Shown here in pieces: positions 61,828 through 64,000 of a DNA stretch of 64,000 nucleotides. Under the pieces are notes generated by a model. The model was given only the letters and a program-made list of their open reading frames with translations, was not told where the DNA came from and did no database searches. The stretch comes from Streptomyces toxytricini (GTDB taxonomy: Bacteria > Actinomycetota > Actinomycetes > Streptomycetales > Streptomycetaceae), in NCBI RefSeq assembly GCF_014649915.1, contig NZ_BMTY01000001.1, positions 33,074 through 97,073 on the forward strand. Reading direction: 5' to 3'. Made by a program: the position numbers and the translations under genes. How positions within the stretch are numbered: the first letter of the stretch is position 1; every line of letters starts with the position of its first letter.

Positions 61828-63099
61828 GTGACCCAGCCGACGAGCCCCACCGGCGGCAGCCCGACCGGCCCGAACAGCACCGCGACCGGCCCGAACAGCA
61901 CCGCGACCGGCCCGAACAGCACCGCGACCGGCGCGGGCAGCGCCCCGACGGGCGCAGACGGCGGCAGCCCCGCCGTATTCCCCGGCGGGCCCGCCCTGTT
62001 CCGCCTCGACCCGGCCGTCGCCCACCTCAACCACGGCTCCTTCGGCGCCGTCCCGATCCCCGTACAGGAGGCCCAGGCGGCGCTGCGCGACGAGGCCCAC
62101 GCCGACCCCGACGCCTTCTTCGTGGGCGCCCCCGACCGGATCGCCGCCGCCCGCGCGCGGATCGCCGCCCACCTGGGCGCCGACCCCGACGGCATCGCCT
62201 TCGTCTCCAACGCCACCGAGGGTGCCAACCTCGCCCTCGCCGCGATCCCCCTGGCCGACGGAGACGAGGTCCTCGTCACCGACCACGGCTACGGCACCGT
62301 CACCGCGGCAGCCGCCCGCCGCGCCACCGTCACCACCGCCGTCCTCGACCCGTACCTCCCCGACGAGGACGCCGTCCGCGAGGCCGTCCTCGCCGCCGTG
62401 ACCCCCCGTACGAAGGCCGCCCTCCTCGACCACGTCAGCTCGCCCACCGCCCGGCCCATCGCCACCCCGCGGCTCCTGGCCGAGCTCGCCGACCGCGGCA
62501 TCACCACCGTCGTCGACGGCGCCCACGCCCCCGGCATGCTCGCCGACCCGCTCGCCGTCGGCGCCGACTTCTACTTCGGCAACCTCCACAAATGGGGCTA
62601 CGCCCCCTCCGGCACCGCGGTCCTCGCCGTCGCCCCCGCGCACCGCGGCCGCGTCCGGGCCCTCGTACCGTCCTGGGAGGACGCGCACGGCTTCCCGCGC
62701 TCCGTCGAGAACCGGGCCACCGCCGACTACACCGGCTGGCTCGCCGCCCCCGAGGGCCTGGACCTCCTCGCCCGCCTCGACGCCGCCAAGGTCCGCGCCC
62801 ACAACAGCGCCCTCGCCGCGCACGGCGCGGCCCTGCTCGCCGAACTCCCCGGGCTCACCCCGCTGCCCTGGGGCGAGGGCATCGCCATGCGCTCCCTGCG
62901 CCTGCCGCCGGGCCTCGCCGAGACGCCGGAGGCCGCCCGCGTGCTGCGCGAGCGGATGGCCGCCGAGCACGGCATCCGCATCCTCGTCTGGCCCTGGGCG
63001 GGCGGCGGCGGCATCCGCGTGTGCGGGCAGCTCTACAACCGCCCCGAGGAGTACGAGCGCCTCGCCGCCGTCCTCCCCGGCTTCCTCAGCGGCGCCTGA
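61828..63099 (+). CDS. aminotransferase class V-fold enzyme (isopenicillin epimerase/cysteine desulfurase-like)
   Basis: The 423-aa PLP enzyme has LNHGSFGAVPIPVQEAQ at the start of the fold, FVSNATEGANLALAAI for the cofactor phosphate, VVDGAHAPGMLADPL with the PLP-ring Asp, and the Schiff-base Lys in YFGNLHKWGYAPSG. The pattern is that of isopenicillin N epimerase-like proteins in actinomycetes, which usually have other, unknown substrates. The GTG at 61828 follows GGAGGA. The N-terminal 55 residues include three heptapeptide repeats. Its 3' end overlaps convergent cobF by 14 bases. Confidence 0.9.
   Translation: MTQPTSPTGGSPTGPNSTATGPNSTATGPNSTATGAGSAPTGADGGSPAVFPGGPALFRLDPAVAHLNHGSFGAVPIPVQEAQAALRDEAHADPDAFFVGAPDRIAAARARIAAHLGADPDGIAFVSNATEGANLALAAIPLADGDEVLVTDHGYGTVTAAAARRATVTTAVLDPYLPDEDAVREAVLAAVTPRTKAALLDHVSSPTARPIATPRLLAELADRGITTVVDGAHAPGMLADPLAVGADFYFGNLHKWGYAPSGTAVLAVAPAHRGRVRALVPSWEDAHGFPRSVENRATADYTGWLAAPEGLDLLARLDAAKVRAHNSALAAHGAALLAELPGLTPLPWGEGIAMRSLRLPPGLAETPEAARVLRERMAAEHGIRILVWPWAGGGGIRVCGQLYNRPEEYERLAAVLPGFLSGA
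61864..61926 (+). repeat. three tandem 21-bp units
   Basis: ACCGGCCCGAACAGCACCGC followed by G is repeated three times without change, coding for Thr-Gly-Pro-Asn-Ser-Thr-Ala in the disordered N-terminus of the aminotransferase. Perfect identity suggests recent expansion and likely copy-number variation between strains. Confidence 0.9.
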
Positions 63100-63838
63100 G
63101 CAGGTACGTGTCCATGATCCAGCCCTTGCGGGCGCGGGCCTCCGTGCGCAGCTCCTCGATCCGGCCGGCGACGTCCGCGAGCCGGCCCTGCACCAGGATC
63201 TCGTCCGGAGTGCCCACGTAGGCGCCCCAGTAGATGTACGCGTCCTGGTCGAGGTGGGCGGTGAAGGCGTGCCGCGCGTCCAGCATCACCACCACGTCGT
63301 CGGCGTCCTGCGGCCACCCCTCGGACAGGCGGCGCCCCGTGGTGATCTGGACCGGGCGCCCGACCCGGTTCAGCGTCGTGCGGTGCCGGGCGAGCAGCGA
63401 GGAGATGCTGCTGACGCCCGGCACCACCTCGTACGCGAACGCCACCCGGCCGCGCTCCAGCACCTCGTCGAGGATCGCGAGGGTGGAGTCGTACAGCGAC
63501 GGGTCGCCCCACACCAGGAACGCGCCCGTCTCGCCCTCGGCGAGGTCCTCCGCGATGAACCGCTCGAAGATCTCCGCCCGCGCGCTGCGCCAGCCGTCCA
63601 CCGTCGGCGCGTACTGCTCCGGAGTGCGGTCCCGGTCCGGGTCCCGGCCCTCCACCAGCCGGTGGCCGGGGCGGGCGTGCTCGTCGAGCATCGCGCGCCG
63701 CAGACCCGTCAGGTCCGCCTTCTCCTCGCCCTTCTCCAGGATGAGGAACGCGTCCGCCGCGCCGATCGCCCTGACCGCCTGGAGGGTCAGGTGTTCCGGG
63801 TCGCCCGCGCCTATGCCGATCACTGAGAACTTCTTCAC
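63086..63838 (-). CDS. cobF: precorrin-6A synthase (deacetylating) CobF
   Basis: The 250-aa SAM-dependent tetrapyrrole methylase starts with the GTG at 63838 (KKFSVIGIGAGDPEHLTLQA). It has VWGDPSLYDSTLAI and YEVVPGVSSISSLLARH, the conserved methylase segments. CobF methylates C-1 of precorrin-5 and releases the acetyl group in the aerobic cobalamin pathway. Other cob genes are not in the window. It is divergent from the Fe-S protein gene, with only 18 bases between starts, so their promoters must overlap. Confidence 0.93.
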   Translation of the reverse strand: MKKFSVIGIGAGDPEHLTLQAVRAIGAADAFLILEKGEEKADLTGLRRAMLDEHARPGHRLVEGRDPDRDRTPEQYAPTVDGWRSARAEIFERFIAEDLAEGETGAFLVWGDPSLYDSTLAILDEVLERGRVAFAYEVVPGVSSISSLLARHRTTLNRVGRPVQITTGRRLSEGWPQDADDVVVMLDARHAFTAHLDQDAYIYWGAYVGTPDEILVQGRLADVAGRIEELRTEARARKGWIMDTYLLRRR

Positions 63839-63856
63839 GCGGCTATTCTGCCCGTC

Positions 63857-64000
63857 ATGCGAGCCGCGCTGTTCGTCACCTGCGTCAACGACGCGCTCCA
63901 CCCCCGCACCGGGGTGGCCGTCGTCCGCCTGCTGGAGCGGCTCGGGGTCGAGGTCGACTTCCCGGCTGCCCAGAGCTGCTGCGGGCAGCCGCAGTACAAC
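63857..64000 (+). CDS. Fe-S oxidoreductase subunit, LutA-like, cut by window end
   Basis: Only the first 48 codons are present. The start MRAALFVTCVNDALHPRTGV and SCCGQPQYN show the N-terminal half of a CCG-domain (cysteine-rich) protein, as in LutA/YkgE of the lactate utilisation complex and GlpC/heterodisulfide-reductase relatives. The frame is open to the last base. Confidence 0.8.
   Translation, partial: MRAALFVTCVNDALHPRTGVAVVRLLERLGVEVDFPAAQSCCGQPQYN

Overview
The window is high-GC actinobacterial chromosome. Codon third positions are almost always G or C, GTG and TTG starts are common, and genes often overlap by 4 bases (ATGA or GTGA). The gene content (a conservon, a complete hop cluster, an RppA/CYP158A pigment cluster, a c-di-AMP riboswitch ahead of a LysM-M23 hydrolase, a monomeric isocitrate dehydrogenase) points strongly to Streptomyces. 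No insertion sequence, prophage or CRISPR array was seen. This is ordinary chromosome with a few accessory islands.

Layout. 1-8.1 kb: ABC-F ATPase, two DJ-1/PfpI-type genes (one a GlxA regulator), an enoyl-CoA hydratase, HdeD-like and anti-sigma-type ATPase genes, IPP isomerase, and a methyltransferase-acetyltransferase fusion behind a putative leader peptide. 8.46-15.5 kb: a tightly overlapping seven-gene block (two CDP-alcohol phosphotransferases, a nucleotidyltransferase, a glycerol-1-phosphate-dehydrogenase-like enzyme, a GT2 glycosyltransferase, a two-gene ABC exporter). It looks like a pathway for an exported phosphopolyol-containing envelope polymer of unknown structure and is the best candidate for an undescribed system. 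15.8-25.6 kb: the hopanoid cluster hpnC-hpnD-hpnE-polyprenyl synthase-shc-hpnG-hpnH-aminotransferase. IPP isomerase at 5.9 kb feeds the same isoprenoid precursor pool.

25.7-39.3 kb: a tyrosine phosphatase, the riboswitch-controlled cell-wall hydrolase, SGNH and metallo-beta-lactamase hydrolases, a Crp/Fnr regulator overlapping a sigma-factor-like protein, two tiny membrane proteins, a five-gene conservon (cvnA-D plus a GAF protein), a YjbR protein and a transketolase split into two genes. 39.5-44.3 kb: tRNA-Pro(GGG) with a terminator, a Stealth-type phosphotransferase, a YczE membrane protein and a VanW protein.

44.3-48.9 kb: an RppA-type tetrahydroxynaphthalene pathway. On the plus strand are the type III PKS, a CYP158A2-like P450 and a MomA-like cupin. 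Divergent on the minus strand are a second, unusual P450 and a 74-aa protein resembling the epsilon subunit of acyl-CoA carboxylase. RppA makes 1,3,6,8-tetrahydroxynaphthalene from five malonyl-CoA, the cupin would oxidise it to flaviolin and the P450 would couple flaviolin. The small protein could assist malonyl-CoA supply.

48.9-64 kb: a secreted RTX-like repeat protein, a DHA2 drug transporter, a double Nudix protein, an LysE exporter with divergent LysG/ArgP-type regulator, a molybdate-binding HTH protein, CorA, DUF805, NADP isocitrate dehydrogenase, a regulator-like ATPase remnant, a GH71-like glucanase, a class V aminotransferase, CobF, and the start of an Fe-S oxidoreductase subunit cut by the window edge. 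All functions are read from motifs and recalled family knowledge. No database search was possible.
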